From positions 682,001-746,000 of the forward strand of contig JAIWND010000011.1 of assembly GCA_025330725.1 (NCBI GenBank): a stretch of DNA of 64,000 nt, in the 5' to 3' direction. Under the pieces are notes generated by a model. It was not told where the DNA came from, did no database searches, and was given only the letters and a program-made list of their open reading frames with translations. Positions 24,201 through 35,778 of the stretch are shown here, one piece after another (the stretch's first letter is position 1; every line of letters starts with the position of its first letter). Both the position numbers and the translations under genes were made by a program. This stretch comes from Chlamydoabsidia padenii. Its lineage: Eukaryota; Mucoromycota; Mucoromycetes; Mucorales; Cunninghamellaceae.

Positions 24201-24937
24201 TGTATGATCGACTTTAGGATTATTCAGTTGTGTTGTAGAAGCCTGTCCCACCAATGTTGATGATGATGATACCTGTCGTTGTTGCTTATCCATTCGATCC
24301 TTTTTGATATCATCCAACACGCACTGTCTTGCTATCCGATCCAATTTCTTTTGTTTCTTGAGTTCTTGTTGAATGTGAGCTAGTGCGGTTTGTTCACTAC
24401 TTGTCGTTGATGGTGGTTTTGGATTCCCAGTATTAGGTTTCAGTTGTTTTGCATAAGCCCGATCTTCTTTGATGTCGTTGAGAACCCGTCGGCGTGCTTC
24501 TTGGTCAAGTCGTTTCTGTTTCAAGAGTTCTGTGGTGCGTTTAGATGATTCCAGTCGCTGTCTATTTAATTCTTGTTGATCTTGATAAGACGTATCGTTG
24601 AGAGTAGTATTGCTTGAGGATGCAACTGCTGATATTGTCGTGTGCTGATGGGTGTTTGTCTAGAAAAGAAGTTGAACATGATTATTATTTTATCTTCAAA
24701 CATGATATTTACCAAAGTGCTTTGCTGATTGTCTTCGTTTTGACTAGTCAATATCCTAAGTTCATAAAGAAAAAGTCATGACCAATCACCTAACTAAATT
24801 ACAAACTGCTTTTTTTTATTCCTTTACCAGTTGGATGCTTCTTGCAAGTCGTCATACAAGTTCAACGCAGTCAGACACTTGTCGTGTTCAAAACCCAAAT
24901 TTAAAAGATAGGCCAATTTACCATCATCAAGAGTCAT
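21254..24937 (-). CDS. UBA-UBX-leucine-rich-repeat protein, 18 exons
   Basis: Probable p97/Cdc48 cofactor with a substrate-binding LRR. Exons from the 5' end: 24828-24937, 24713-24755, 24186-24659, 23970-24110, 23860-23917, 23493-23795, 23269-23418, 23044-23191, 22833-22975, 22707-22778, 22475-22637, 22180-22413, 22052-22126, 21822-21965, 21693-21764, 21468-21632, 21322-21393, 21254-21306; about 870 residues. Residues 1-40 are UBA-like, with LLNLGFEHDKCLTAL and ending EASNWIL. A charged coiled coil has two LDQEARRRVLNDIKEDR-type repeats. The UBX domain (KLSDGSVVRQSFDG, SAFPRRTFGPDE, DAGFMPNVSL) includes the FPR loop that contacts p97. The C-terminal half has AMN1-like LRRs (LDYLDISNCKITDKGL, ETLDVSNTGITDDD). 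Exon 11 joins one base out of frame, see findings. Domain calls are strong; exact ends of small exons less so. Confidence 0.85.
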
Positions 24938-25027
24938 TATTGTTTTCAAGTGAAGTGTGTGTGAAAAATGTGGAAAGAAGAGCGGGGGAAATCACCACGC
25001 GCATTGATTTTTTGGTTTTGTATCTAA

Positions 25028-25040
25028 TTTTGAAAGTCCG
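25028..25040 (-). promoter_or_regulatory. Recurrent promoter motif upstream of UBA-UBX-LRR gene
   Basis: TTTTGAAAGTCCG, a looser copy 91 bp upstream of the start at 24937. A better one, CAAATCCCGC, lies at 25191-25200. Confidence 0.4.
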
Positions 25041-25437
25041 TTATGGGATGCAGGTCAACTCAAAAAGCTGTGTACGCTTTCAAGATCCTATTTTACAATA
25101 AAAAGTAAAGCTCTCAAACACTTGTACCAACCAAAGAGGATATGTAGTCGTTTTATTCCATTCTCATCAGAGATTAACTTGGACTTTTTACAAATCCCGC
25201 TAGGCGAGACTGTAGTTAAGCATATTAACCATGACATACATATCCACTATACTGTATATTATTCTCTATCGCCCATTCCACCAGCATTAAAAAAAAAGAC
25301 ATTATATAAATTAAACATTTATTTAGATCAGTAATCAATTGATACAAGTGAGTGGTACAACAAAACAAAAACAAAAAAAAAAAAGAAAGACACTATACTA
25401 GAAGGGAATGTAGGGGAAGACTATGTAGAGAGAATGT

Positions 25438-26269
25438 TCAATTCTTGGGATCCATATAGTTGGAAGTCATTGCTAGTTTGTTTTTTGTTTTTTTTCAAAA
25501 AAAAAAAAAAAAAGGAGGGTTAGCACCAGTTAAATCAAACATGATGATCCTACTTACCACTGTAATAGTTAGGTTGAGATAATCCACTAGGTAAAGACAC
25601 AGGTTGACCAGGATGTTCCCCACCACCTTGTACACTAAATAAAGTTTGTTGCTGTTGTTGTTGTTGGTGTTGTGCTTGTTGTTCTTCGTCTTCTTTTTCC
25701 TTCCCACCCGCCGTTCGATCAATCTTTGTTGTCTACAAATAAAAGGTGAGTGATTTCCCACCCGCGTGATACACACCTTCCTCCAACTACTTACTTCACG
25801 GTATTTTCCCAAATAGATCTTGAGTGCTTCCGCATAGTTTTCGAATCCTAAAGATTGCATTGCCCATAAGATATCTTCACCATTAATCGTTTTTCGTTTT
25901 TCTTGTTGGCATCGATCGCTAGCTGTAAAGACACACACAAACAAAAAAAAAAAGTTAAGGATAAGTAGATAGGATTCCCTATTGATTGATGTACATATAT
26001 ATGTGTATGTATAAAAAGGATATTCGCTAGTGATGAAGGAGATGAATTCGGATACACATTCTTGTACACATTCTTTGGCTTCTTTGGCAATCTTGGCATT
26101 TTCAGGTAGTGATTTCTTCATAATTCGAGCCACACTAGATGAATATTAAAAAAAGATGATTAGACCAGTGATGTGTTGTTTGGTTGTTTCAATCTTACTT
26201 TGCAATAGGAAGAAACCGATCTTGTTCTTTCAGATCAAAATCAGCTTCATCAGCAGAGTTGTTGGACAT
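25438..26269 (-). CDS. HAP3: CCAAT-binding factor subunit HAP3/NF-YB
   Basis: Histone-fold subunit of the heterotrimeric CCAAT-binding complex, which acts in the nucleus. Exons from the 5' end: 26199-26269, 26024-26134, 25795-25924, 25558-25732, 25438-25472; product 173 residues. Conserved blocks are [73 protein letters not shown] and [10 protein letters not shown]. The tail is Gln-rich. The second intron, 25925-26023, is not GT-AG: it starts ATATCCTTT and ends TTTAC, with a TCCTTAAC branch site, so it is a U12-type AT-AC intron, and only this splice gives the invariant SEASDRC. CYT1, a classical HAP-complex target in yeast, is the next gene upstream. Confidence 0.96.
25925..26023 (-). other. 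U12-type AT-AC intron in HAP3
   Basis: Intron reads ATATCCTTTT at the 5' end, TCCTTAAC at 25954-25961 as branch site, and TTTAC at the 3' end. No GT donor nearby gives an open frame. The branch-to-acceptor distance, about 30 nt, is longer than the typical 10-20. Splicing requires the minor spliceosome. Confidence 0.88.
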
Positions 26270-26579
26270 TAGAAGAGGAGGGGATATAAAAAAGTGAAGA
26301 AGAAACAAAATAAAAGGTGGAAGGGGTTTTCGAGCACATTTTTAAGTTTATGATTCCGAAATATCGGAGGTTAAAAAGAGCCCCCCCCCCACACACTAAC
26401 AGCATAATTGTATTTAAAAGACTTTATTGATGTATATACCCTAAACTTATTTAAAAAAGTAATCTATATTTTAGGTTGTAGAGAAGAAGTAACATAACAA
26501 AACAAAAGAGTATAACAATAAACAAAGGGAAGAAGGTTGATAAATGATGCTACTAATAATAAAAAGGGATGCGATATGT

Positions 26580-27878
26580 TTATTTGGGAGGGCTATAATA
26601 TAAAGATAAATGAGTTAGTATAGATTATCATCATTACTATTTTTTTTTTTTGACTTACTTGTAAACAATCTTTCTAGACTTGATAGGAGCCCACTTGAAA
26701 CGCTTAATCCAGAGAGACAAAGCAAGTAAACCGGTCAACATGACAGTAGCCTTCATACCCATCTTCTTGCGTTCATCGTGTTCAGGTTCGGCAGCCCAGC
26801 TCAAGAAGGTAGACACATCCTTGGCCATTTGAGTAGTAGTAGCAGGAGTACCATCTTCGTATTCCACCAAACCATCAAACAAGACACGGGCCATAGCAAT
26901 AGCACCACCGGGGAAGTAAGGGTTGTAGTTCAAACCTTCACGGACTTCAACACCTCCAGGGGCATCCATGTAACCAGTCAAAAGAGCAAAGACATAATCC
27001 TATGGACAATCTCACCTGTCAGTTACCCACTTTTTTTCCCCCCCCTTGTACTTACAGCACCACCATGACGAGCCTTGGTCATCAAAGAGAGATCTGGGGG
27101 CAAAGCACCAGCATTACCAGCACGAGCCGCTTCTTCGTTGGCATAAGGCTTGGGCATATAATCAGCAGGCTATATCAAAAAAAAAAAAAAAAAGTAAAAA
27201 TGATTTGCCAAAGTTCCCCCATCCATTTCTATTATTTACCTTTCCTGGTCTTTCAAACATATCACCGTTATCATCAGGGCCATCCATGTATTGATGTTCT
27301 TCAGCCATGGCCTTGACTTCATCTTCAGTATGAGACACATCAATCAAGTTTCTCCAAGCGATACGATCCAAAGAGTGACAAGCAGAGCAGACTTCTTGGT
27401 AGACTTGGAAACCACGACGAATGGAAGCATGATCATAAGTATCCAAAGGACCATTATGGGGCCATGGGTGTTCAGGAGGATGGAGACCTTCATCAGCCAT
27501 GTTGGCAGACACAGTGTTGTCGACATACATGTAAGCCAAAGCAGTGGAACCAACAATACCAGCAGTGACAGCAGCCACTTGCTTAGAGTTCTAAAAGTGA
27601 AGCATTAGTAATCCGTTCGAATGAGTAGTTTTATACCTACTTCGGTAACAGCAGGCTTGGTGGAAGCAAAACGCACCTAAAAAAAAAAAAAAAAAGTCAA
27701 GATAACAATAGATTAGTACATGATCATGTAAATTCGAGTAATGAGGTTGGTTGATTCGTAGTGATGACACGCGACAATGACAATTAATGTGATACTGTTG
27801 TTGTTTGGTTCGACTTACTTGTTGAATGGTAGGCTTGACAAAACGTCTCGTAGCTTGGGTGGATAATCGAGAGAACAT
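26580..27878 (-). CDS. CYT1: Cytochrome c1, mitochondrial complex III
   Basis: Haem-bearing subunit of ubiquinol-cytochrome c reductase, anchored in the inner membrane facing the intermembrane space. Exons from the 5' end: 27819-27878, 27641-27676, 27240-27590, 27056-27169, 26659-26999, 26580-26592; product 304 residues. The N terminus is an Arg-rich presequence ([14 protein letters not shown]) followed by a hydrophobic sorting segment ([18 protein letters not shown]). The covalent haem motif is CSACH in [31 protein letters not shown] precedes the Met-ligand region [15 protein letters not shown]. The C-terminal TM helix is [19 protein letters not shown]. The last exon is only 13 nt and gives the conserved KIVYNPPK end. 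Confidence 0.97.
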
Positions 27879-28041
27879 GACTTTTTTTTTTGTTGTTGGT
27901 GAGATCTACAAACAAAGTGCAGTAAAAAAAAAAAAGAGAGAGAGTGGGGAGGATAAGGGTATGCTTAATGAAGCAAGTTTAAAAAAAGGTTGTTGTCTAC
28001 AAAAAAGAAGGGAAAGACCTCGATTTTTTTTTCCCTATATC

Positions 28042-28053
28042 TTCAAGATCCGC
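28042..28053 (-). promoter_or_regulatory. Recurrent promoter motif upstream of CYT1
   Basis: TTCAAGATCCGC followed by TCTGACT, 164 bp upstream of the CYT1 start. A near-identical string (AAAATCCGCTTTGACT) is at about 60055-60070. Confidence 0.5.
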
Positions 28054-29011
28054 TCTGACTTTTTGACTGACATGGGCAAGTCAATTTTTTTTTTTGATTT
28101 TTGATTTTGTTGTTTACGATGACGTTCAATCAGCCACTTTCCTGCATTTCAACTCCCGCCTCTCCTGCATTTTAAAGTCCCGATGGAACGCAGTGAAAAG
28201 GTTCCTCTCTTACCTTTTTCAACCATCCATTGACCTTTTCTTTTAAATAGTAACAAAGTGACAACACACGTTATGATGGACAAGTTAAGAACAATGAATG
28301 GACATTTAGGGTAGGAGGAGGAGGTAAAAGGGGGGATGACTCATCTTGCATTTATCTATTGGAACACCTTGGATGGCTGGAACTAGGCGCAGCAACGGGA
28401 TATATCGGTCCTCTTCGGACTCGACATATGGTGAATATAAAAGAGGTATGTGCCATGATTTACCATAAAATTAGTTGTTTGGCTTGTATGTGAAACCGAC
28501 GATATGGGGAACTTGTACTATCAAAGGTAAACCCCGTGATATGATTTGAAAGGCATCATCATCTTCACCAATCATCAAGGTAAATGGGATTATTCAAGGT
28601 GGCATTGTACTAGCACGTGGCGCCTTCTTCATTTGGTTTGGGAATGAATCAATGAAAAACAAGAAGGTTTTTTGTTTTCATTGTTTCCCACCTTGGGATA
28701 CATATACCTTGGCTCAGCCATTGGGCACCCATTGCCTTCTCTCTTTGGTAGATTAGAACTGGTTTATAGTATACATACTGTAAATAAAAGAATCTTGTTT
28801 TTTAACATTCTCCCCCCCCCAAAAAAAATAGGTCTAGTCATCCAGTATGGACGATGACAAAATTACAATGATTATAATGAAATAATCTTGTTGGTTTTAA
28901 CAAAGAAATGGAAGATGATTAAAGCAGTTCCATGGAAAGGGAGGAGTTTGTACGACCTTGGTGGAAAAAAAAAGGGTCATGCCATGATGTTTGGGTGTGG
29001 GGTTAAAGCGC

Positions 29012-29019
29012 TATAAATA
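29012..29019 (+). promoter_or_regulatory. TATA box of the zinc-knuckle gene
   Basis: TATAAATA in GCGCTATAAATATAACC, about 140 bp before the start codon, followed by CCCCGCCGC. It is the clearest TATA element in the window. Confidence 0.55.
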
Positions 29020-29157
29020 TAACCCCGCCGCAGATTCAATTTTCTCCTCTTTCTTTTCCTTCTTTTGCAAACTTTTTTTTATTCTATTCTTCAACATCAT
29101 CTTGGCCTACTAATCACTTACTCTTTAATACATATATAAATATACTCTTATAATACA

Positions 29158-29431
29158 ATGTCAGACGGTCGTTGCATTCACTGTGGTCAAAAAGGTCATT
29201 ACTCTATGTAAGTCATTACCCTTCCAGGTCATCATGATCCTTCACTTGGCTTTTTTTTTTTTTTTTTTAAATTTATTTACTGTTTGTTTGTTAAATAGGA
29301 TGTGTCCAAAGAAACCTTCTCCTTGTGGACATTATGATGATACTACTGAACCCAGTCAAGTTGGTATGGCCTTATCTTTCAAGACGAAAAAGACGATCTT
29401 TGGCCAGAAAATCCATTGGCGCCCAACCTAA
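29158..29431 (+). CDS. Small CCHC zinc-knuckle protein
   Basis: Exons 29158-29207 and 29299-29431; product 60 residues. The N terminus is a single CX2CX4HX4C knuckle (CIHCGQKGHYSMMC), split by the intron between the His and the last Cys. It is followed by a Lys/Pro-rich turn, CGHYDD, and a basic tail ending HWRP. Zinc knuckles of this type bind single-stranded RNA or DNA. There is no retroelement gag or protease context, so a cellular RNA-binding micro-protein is the better reading. I do not recognise an orthologue. Frame restoration and the knuckle make the gene model convincing despite its size. Confidence 0.75.
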
Positions 29432-29920
29432 AAAAAAGGAGCTTCTTAATAGTGGAGGGGGGATTTTGTTTTTGTGCTGTGCGCAAGACAAACTCTCTCT
29501 CTTTCTTTCTTTTTGTATTATACTTCATCCCCAATTATATATTACTATCCCCTCCATCTTCTTCTGTCCATACCCCATATATCCTCCTCCCCTCTTCCAA
29601 TATAGCTATCTGACATCTTTTACTTCTTTTGTTTATAAATAAATAACACCCTTTTTATAAAATATAAACTTGTTATCCGTTGGTCTGGGAATTCTTGTTT
29701 ACTATGTGGACGTCATAGACTCACACACACAAAAAGTACAAGACCAAAAAAGTAAAAAATCATGCATGCTGCCTTTTTATTTTTCGATCTCTTAATGTTC
29801 CCGTTCAACGTTATACGAATAGATCATGTGTTTTAGCTTAAACGATCGGTGGTAACTTGATATGCAAAAAAAAAGTTGGTGTAATGAAGTATCCTACAGA
29901 AAAGGAATCGGGATTTGAAA
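29432..29920. other. Convergent 3' spacer
   Basis: Between the 3' ends of the zinc-knuckle and C2H2 genes. A motif copy TCGGGATTTGAAA at 29908-29920 abuts the C2H2 stop codon, an exception to the promoter location seen elsewhere. Confidence 0.5.
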
Positions 29921-30654
<734 letters not shown>

Positions 30655-31958
30655 GAAAAGTGATGGAAAAAGAAAAGAAAGGAGGGAAGGTTGTTTATCT
30701 CTCTTTTCTCCACAAAGTTGAACCATGTTTAGTTTGTCGAATTGCATGATTGTTTTTTCTCACCCACCATTCATGATCAAAACTAAAGTGGCGCACTCTG
30801 TACAACCTTCATTTCCTTTTTCTGTTACCAGAGGAGATCATCAGTGATTTCTTCACACCCATCATGCCTAACCTAACCCTGACCCGTTCCATACTGTCCC
30901 CGCATCACCTCTAACAATTAGTCATTGTTTTGGTCTTCATATGACAACTTTTGTTGCGGTACAACAATGGCATGACAGTCTTTGTTAGGCGCCGATTGAA
31001 AAAAAAAGATATTCAGGGGTAAAAAAGACATGCGTTTATTCTGATCAAGGTTACTTGGTTCTTATTCATCGTTTCTCTCCCCTTTCTTCACATTGTACTT
31101 GATACAAGAAGAAGAAGAAGAAAAAAAAAGTCCCTGTTCTTTGAGGGTGGAATGATGTTCAAAAGCTAATGTAGGAGTCCATCTTCTTTTTCCTTCTTTT
31201 AAAAGAAGTCCTGGCATTCTCACTCTCGAAACTACAAAATAAAAACAAAGTTCAATAAACATGGGGCTTTGCGCGGTGAATTAGAATGAAAAAGCTATAG
31301 GACTATTGTTTCAAATCTTCTTCTTTCCTTTTGATGCCTAGTTCCTCCTTTGATAACACAGGGTAATAGATGTCTCCCTTCCCCCTCGTTTTTATTAGTA
31401 TTATTACTAACGCTCTCTTTATGGTACATATACATTTATGTATGTGTGTATAATTAGACAATGCTTTCAGGTTGGATAATGTTACGGTTTGCTTTGATCT
31501 GATCGGGCGGGTTTTGAACCGTGTGCTGGTCAACCCAGTCGACTTTTACTTTTTTCTGGGAAAGTGATCATGGAACAGAAAGTTGTTTACATGTATGGAT
31601 TTGTTTTTCCATGTGCTACACAAGATGAAAATACGTTATAGAAAACAAATCATGGTGTCTAGCGCATATAAAGAGCTTTCCTTTTCTTAAACATTTTTTA
31701 AATCCCGCCATTTTGAAGCGGGCTCCTTTTTTTTTTTCCCGACTTCTTCTTCCTCCTCTTCCCCTTTTCACTCTCCTTTACTTTATTATTTTTTACTCAT
31801 ATAACTCCTTTACTTTTATAACCCACTCCTATTGCTCTGACTCGTTTATCTATCGAAATGATAAAAAACTATTATCCATTCATCTATTTAGCACTCTTTT
31901 TACCTTTCTCTTCTTTTAATATTGTATACATTCCTTTTACACCACTACATTCCTTACC
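30655..31958. other. Divergent intergenic region, C2H2 to membrane protein
   Basis: About 1.3 kb. Minus-strand ORFs at 31062-31262 and 31303-31533 have some coding character, and a TTTTGTAG acceptor precedes the first. I could not build a complete gene. Motif copies: GGCGGGTTTTGAAC near 31505-31518 and an inverted pair at 31697-31722. Confidence 0.4.
31697..31722. promoter_or_regulatory. Inverted pair of promoter motifs upstream of membrane protein gene
   Basis: TTTAAATCCCGC (31697-31708) followed by TTTTGAAGCGGG (31711-31722); CCCGC and GCGGG face each other. Located about 240 bp before the ATG at 31959. Confidence 0.5.
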
Positions 31959-32244
31959 ATGACACATCTCAGCGACTTTAGCTTTTTACGTAAGACTATT
32001 TACAACACGCCGAACACCATCAACATGTCACCATTACATTCACCGTTACTCACTATTCTTTTCCCTAATAAATAGAACGCATGGTCTCATTGGGGTATTT
32101 ATCCGTATGGTTTTTATATCGGGTATGGAAGTTGGACAGGTTCCGCTGTCTTTCACCTCAGCGATTCCGACAAGGGGAATTGAAAAGCGTGGTGACAGCA
32201 CTGATCTTTGTCATGATTCCTTTCCAGCTATATTATGGTAAGAA

Positions 32245-32293
<49 letters not shown>

Positions 32294-34018
32294 TAAGCAA
32301 TTACAAAACTCCAACTTGTTTTACTTTTGCTTTTAGATGTTACCTCTTGTAAAATAAAGTATGAAGAAGGATTTGCTAGTATATTTGGACATGTCATCAC
32401 CAAACCTGAAATGATGTGGACAAAGGCTGATCAAGAACTTGTGGTACCAACAAGTAAGTAATTGATCAAAACTAAAAAGTATACTCAATTTGTTATTATA
32501 TAGATTATAGCTTGTGTATTGGTCTTTCCCTACAAACGTAAGTGGGAAATGTAAAACTATTACAAGAGGAAATCTAGAATCCTTATCCTCACTCTCTCTC
32601 TCTCTCTCTCTTTTTTTTTTTTTTAGTGGAACTCTTTTGCTCTTACAATGCTTTTGGAACTATCTCGCCAACTCTGTCGCCAAAGCTAGCTTCATGAGTA
32701 GTCGCGAATTCTTGTTTTACATTATCTGGTAAATCCTCCTCCCTCACTTGTCACAAAAAAAAAAAAAAAAAGTATACTTAACCCTTTATCTTAACTAGGA
32801 CCTTTGTCAGTATCATCATCTTCCCTGTGTTACAATACAACTTCTCTCGCGATGTTTACGATCCGACTTACAAGGAAATCATGCCGGAATTAGTCTATGG
32901 TTTTGGTAAGTGGAATAATGCATGACCAACATGGGCTATTTCTAACATTCTTATTATGATATTCCCCTTTATTAGAACTACTATTTGTCGCATGTCTTGG
33001 TGTGGTGTCTCACTTCCGTTTCCGGAAACTGTTGAACAATTCCCGTGATTCCAATAATGCAAGATCCATCACTCACAAGATCCGATACTTTCAAGAACTC
33101 AACCTTATCTTGACGGTGGTGCTCTTTATTGATTCTATTGCCTTTATTATTCTCAGTGCCGATGGTCTTACAGGAAGAAAAACCTTAAATGCTCATAAAT
33201 TCTCGGCTGACTTTTTGATTTGCAATAGTAAGTCATGACCTTTATTATTATTACTAGATAGATACTAACCCCACACTATATCTATAGTTAACATCAGCAC
33301 ATTGATTGTTTGGTTCTTGGTCATGCTTATCTTCCATCCCAAGCCTCAAGGAAGCACATCTCAAGGTCTACCTCATCCCACCAACGACTTTTTATCGGAT
33401 GGAAAACAAGTAGGTGGTGGATACCCCAGCTCGCCACCAATGATGACTCAAGCCTCTCAAGCATCCAGCGATTATCTCCAATACACCAAATCAGTGGGTG
33501 TACCGGTGACCACCAACACGTATACTTCAGCGGCCCCCTATCAACTCGGACCACTGCCACCTCCACCACCTGAAAACATGCACCCTAACCATTCGGTAGC
33601 CTCAACCACTCCATCCACAGCCACTCTCGTCACTCCCAACTACCAGTCCAGAAACTCGAGATCCAAAGTCATGACGATGGATCCTACCGAAAGCATGATT
33701 GACGATACTACACACCTGCCACCTTATCGACCTTCCAGTAACAATAATACTCGTGCACCCAACATGGAGCCTATTTTGTCTGAAGACGAAGCATCACACC
33801 ACACCGAATCATTAGCGATTGTGGTAGATCACAACAACAGATCATCCAATGAAGATATTGGTAAATCTAGTGTCCGAAACCCTCATTGGCAACTCTCTCT
33901 GGACTTTTCCGAAAAAGCCGCAGGTTCATCTAATGAGGTGAAACGTGAAGACTCGGATGATTCCATGTGGTTACATCAATCTCCAAAAGGTGTGGTGGGT
34001 CCAACTTCTCTCCAATAG
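31959..34018 (+). CDS. Multi-pass membrane protein with long cytoplasmic tail, unknown function
   Basis: Exons 31959-31989, 32076-32237, 32337-32453, 32504-32537, 32627-32728, 32799-32905, 32976-33227, 33288-34018; product 511 residues. About six or seven hydrophobic helices lie in residues 10-270 (VVTALIFVMIPFQLYY, GTLLLLQCFWNYLA, FLFYIIWTFVSIIIFPVLQY, LLFVACLGVVSHF, LILTVVLFIDSIAFIIL, STLIVWFLVMLIF). A 240-residue Ser/Pro/Thr-rich tail follows, with PPPPPE and an acidic region. The layout (compact TM bundle, disordered C-terminal tail) resembles fungal receptor-like proteins, but no diagnostic motif allows a family call. All eight exons join in frame. The intron after exon 2 begins with GTAAGAAC and 43 A. 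Confidence 0.8.
32246..32288 (+). repeat. Poly-A run of 43 in an intron
   Basis: Begins eight bases into the intron, immediately after the GTAAGAAC donor. The length is striking because splicing must tolerate it. Confidence 0.9.
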
Positions 34019-34364
34019 GGTGGTGGCCGTGATTTATAATTTGGTATTAGTAGTAGTAGCAGTAGCAGTAGCAGCAGCAGCAGTAGTAGTAGTAGTAGTA
34101 GTAGACACATAGTAGTATTCTCTTTTTCTTTTGTTAATAAAGTTACCCATGTTAATAATATATTGCTCCTCCTCTTTTTTATTTTTAAAAGTACACATGT
34201 TTTTATTCTACTTTGTCTCTCCTATTCTATACTAAAGCGTGCAGAAAATACCAGCGTTCGATAACATTCGTCCGCCCTTTGTATAATCTCATTGTCTATT
34301 GCCTATTCCAAAAAGTGCATGGTTTTGAAGATCGCGCATGAAAACCAACACTTTCAGCCTGGAC

Positions 34365-34376
34365 TCGGGGTTTGAA
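34365..34376 (+). promoter_or_regulatory. Recurrent promoter motif upstream of HAD phosphatase
   Basis: TCGGGGTTTGAA, sense orientation, 63 bp before the ATG at 34439. Confidence 0.55.
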
Positions 34377-34438
34377 TTTGACAGGGAACAAAAGAAATAG
34401 ACAATTTCATTTCCCTCTCTTTCTCTCTTTTTCAATTG

Positions 34439-34848
34439 ATGACGATGAAACCTGTCAACATACAAGTCTTCTCTGACTTTGACGGTACTCTTTGTTATGA
34501 TGGTAATACGAATAGAATATGTTTACTTGTTTTTACTGATCCATGGATGAGGAGGTGACCTCCTTTTTTTTCTTTTTCTTCAAAGATACGGGTGTCCTTT
34601 TGGTAGATGATGAACGATGTATGGGTCCTGAAAAACGAAAAGCACTGGATAAAGCTATTTTAGATGGAAACTTGTCTTATAGGTAAGATGGATACAGTGG
34701 TAAATGTCACTCATTCGAACCATTCTCTCTGTAGGGAAGGTGTGAAACAAATGTGGGATACTGTTACTCTGACGATGGAAGAAGCTTGGTCAGATCACTT
34801 GGAACGTAAGTACCTCTTTCCTCCCCCCACTATAATGATACCAACCTG

Positions 34849-34910
<62 letters not shown>

Positions 34911-35527
34911 TTCTCGTGTAGATCCTGGTTTCCCTGCCTTTCACAAGTATTGTCGTGACCATGATATTCCAATAACAGTGGTCAGCAGGTAACTAACACA
35001 CACACACACACACATGTCGTTCACTTATATTCTCTTTCTAGTGGTCTGTATCCTTTATTGGAAAAACTGATGATCAAGTTTATAGGTGCGGAACAAGCCA
35101 AGGAAATCGATATTGTCAGTAATAATGTGATCATTGAAGGAAACAAATGGAATATACAATGGCATGATGATAGTGACTATGGGAACGATAAATCAAAAGG
35201 TAAATGAACAACAACAAGGGCGACTTTATATATATCTCATTTCCTTGTCTAGTCCTTGAACAAGCTCGACAAATGGCTGGTCCAGAGACGATCTTTGTAT
35301 TTTGTGGGGATGGAATCTCTGATATTTCTGCTGCCAAACATGCCGATGTCCTGTTTGCAAGAAAAGGCCGTGATTTGGAAACTCACTGTGATCGTCATCA
35401 TATACCTTATATATCCTTTGATAGTTTTGATGATATCTTGGTGGTGGTAGATAGATTAGTAAATAGACAATCTAGATTAGAAAAAGACGAGGCCAATGGG
35501 TTTTGTCGTCTTGTAGACGTTGTATAA
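34439..35527 (+). CDS. HAD-superfamily phosphatase (phosphoserine phosphatase/MtnX-like)
   Basis: Exons 34439-34502, 34586-34682, 34735-34805, 34910-34988, 35042-35199, 35253-35527; product 247 residues. Motif I is FSDFDGTLCYD, with the nucleophile Asp and general acid Asp. Motif II is TVVSSGLYP. Motif IV is FVFCGDGISDISAAKHADV. The helical cap inserted after motif I (REGVKQMWDTVTL) is of the kind seen in the phosphoserine phosphatase-like clade, which includes MtnX and PHOSPHO1. The substrate could be a small phosphometabolite; I cannot choose. The third intron ends with 52 T immediately before its AG. Confidence 0.9.
34856..34907 (+). repeat. Poly-T run of 52 forming an intron polypyrimidine tract
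   Basis: Uninterrupted T directly before the AG acceptor of the fourth HAD phosphatase exon. It is the longest homopolymer in the window. Confidence 0.9.
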
Positions 35528-35778
35528 GCTTTTTTTCAATAAAATAAAAATGAAAAACCGTGTTGTCTTCCTATCTCTTCAAAACTGTAATGACTTTTTT
35601 ATATGCTTGAATTGTGCCGGGACTTGAAGTCTGCTACGCCTATATAACAATATATTATATCATCCAACCCCATTGTTTATTAATTAATGATTGTCTTTAA
35701 TAAAGTTAAGATACAATTAAAAATGCTATTTACTATGTCCCTATATTTAAAATGACTGGTTACTTGTATGTTGCTAGT

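Larger units (their letters stand above)
27879..29157. other. Divergent intergenic region, CYT1 to zinc-knuckle gene
   Basis: About 1.3 kb. Contains CYT1-proximal motif copies at 28042-28053 and a tandem pair at 28146-28158 (TTTCAACTCCCGC) and 28171-28182 (TTTTAAAGTCCC). No gene is supported in 28200-28990. A TATA box lies near 29012. Confidence 0.5.

Noticed and set aside
31062..31533. Two minus-strand ORFs as possible exons of a gene between the C2H2 and membrane protein genes
   Set aside because: Acceptor-like sites exist, but no consistent donor, start or conserved block could be found.
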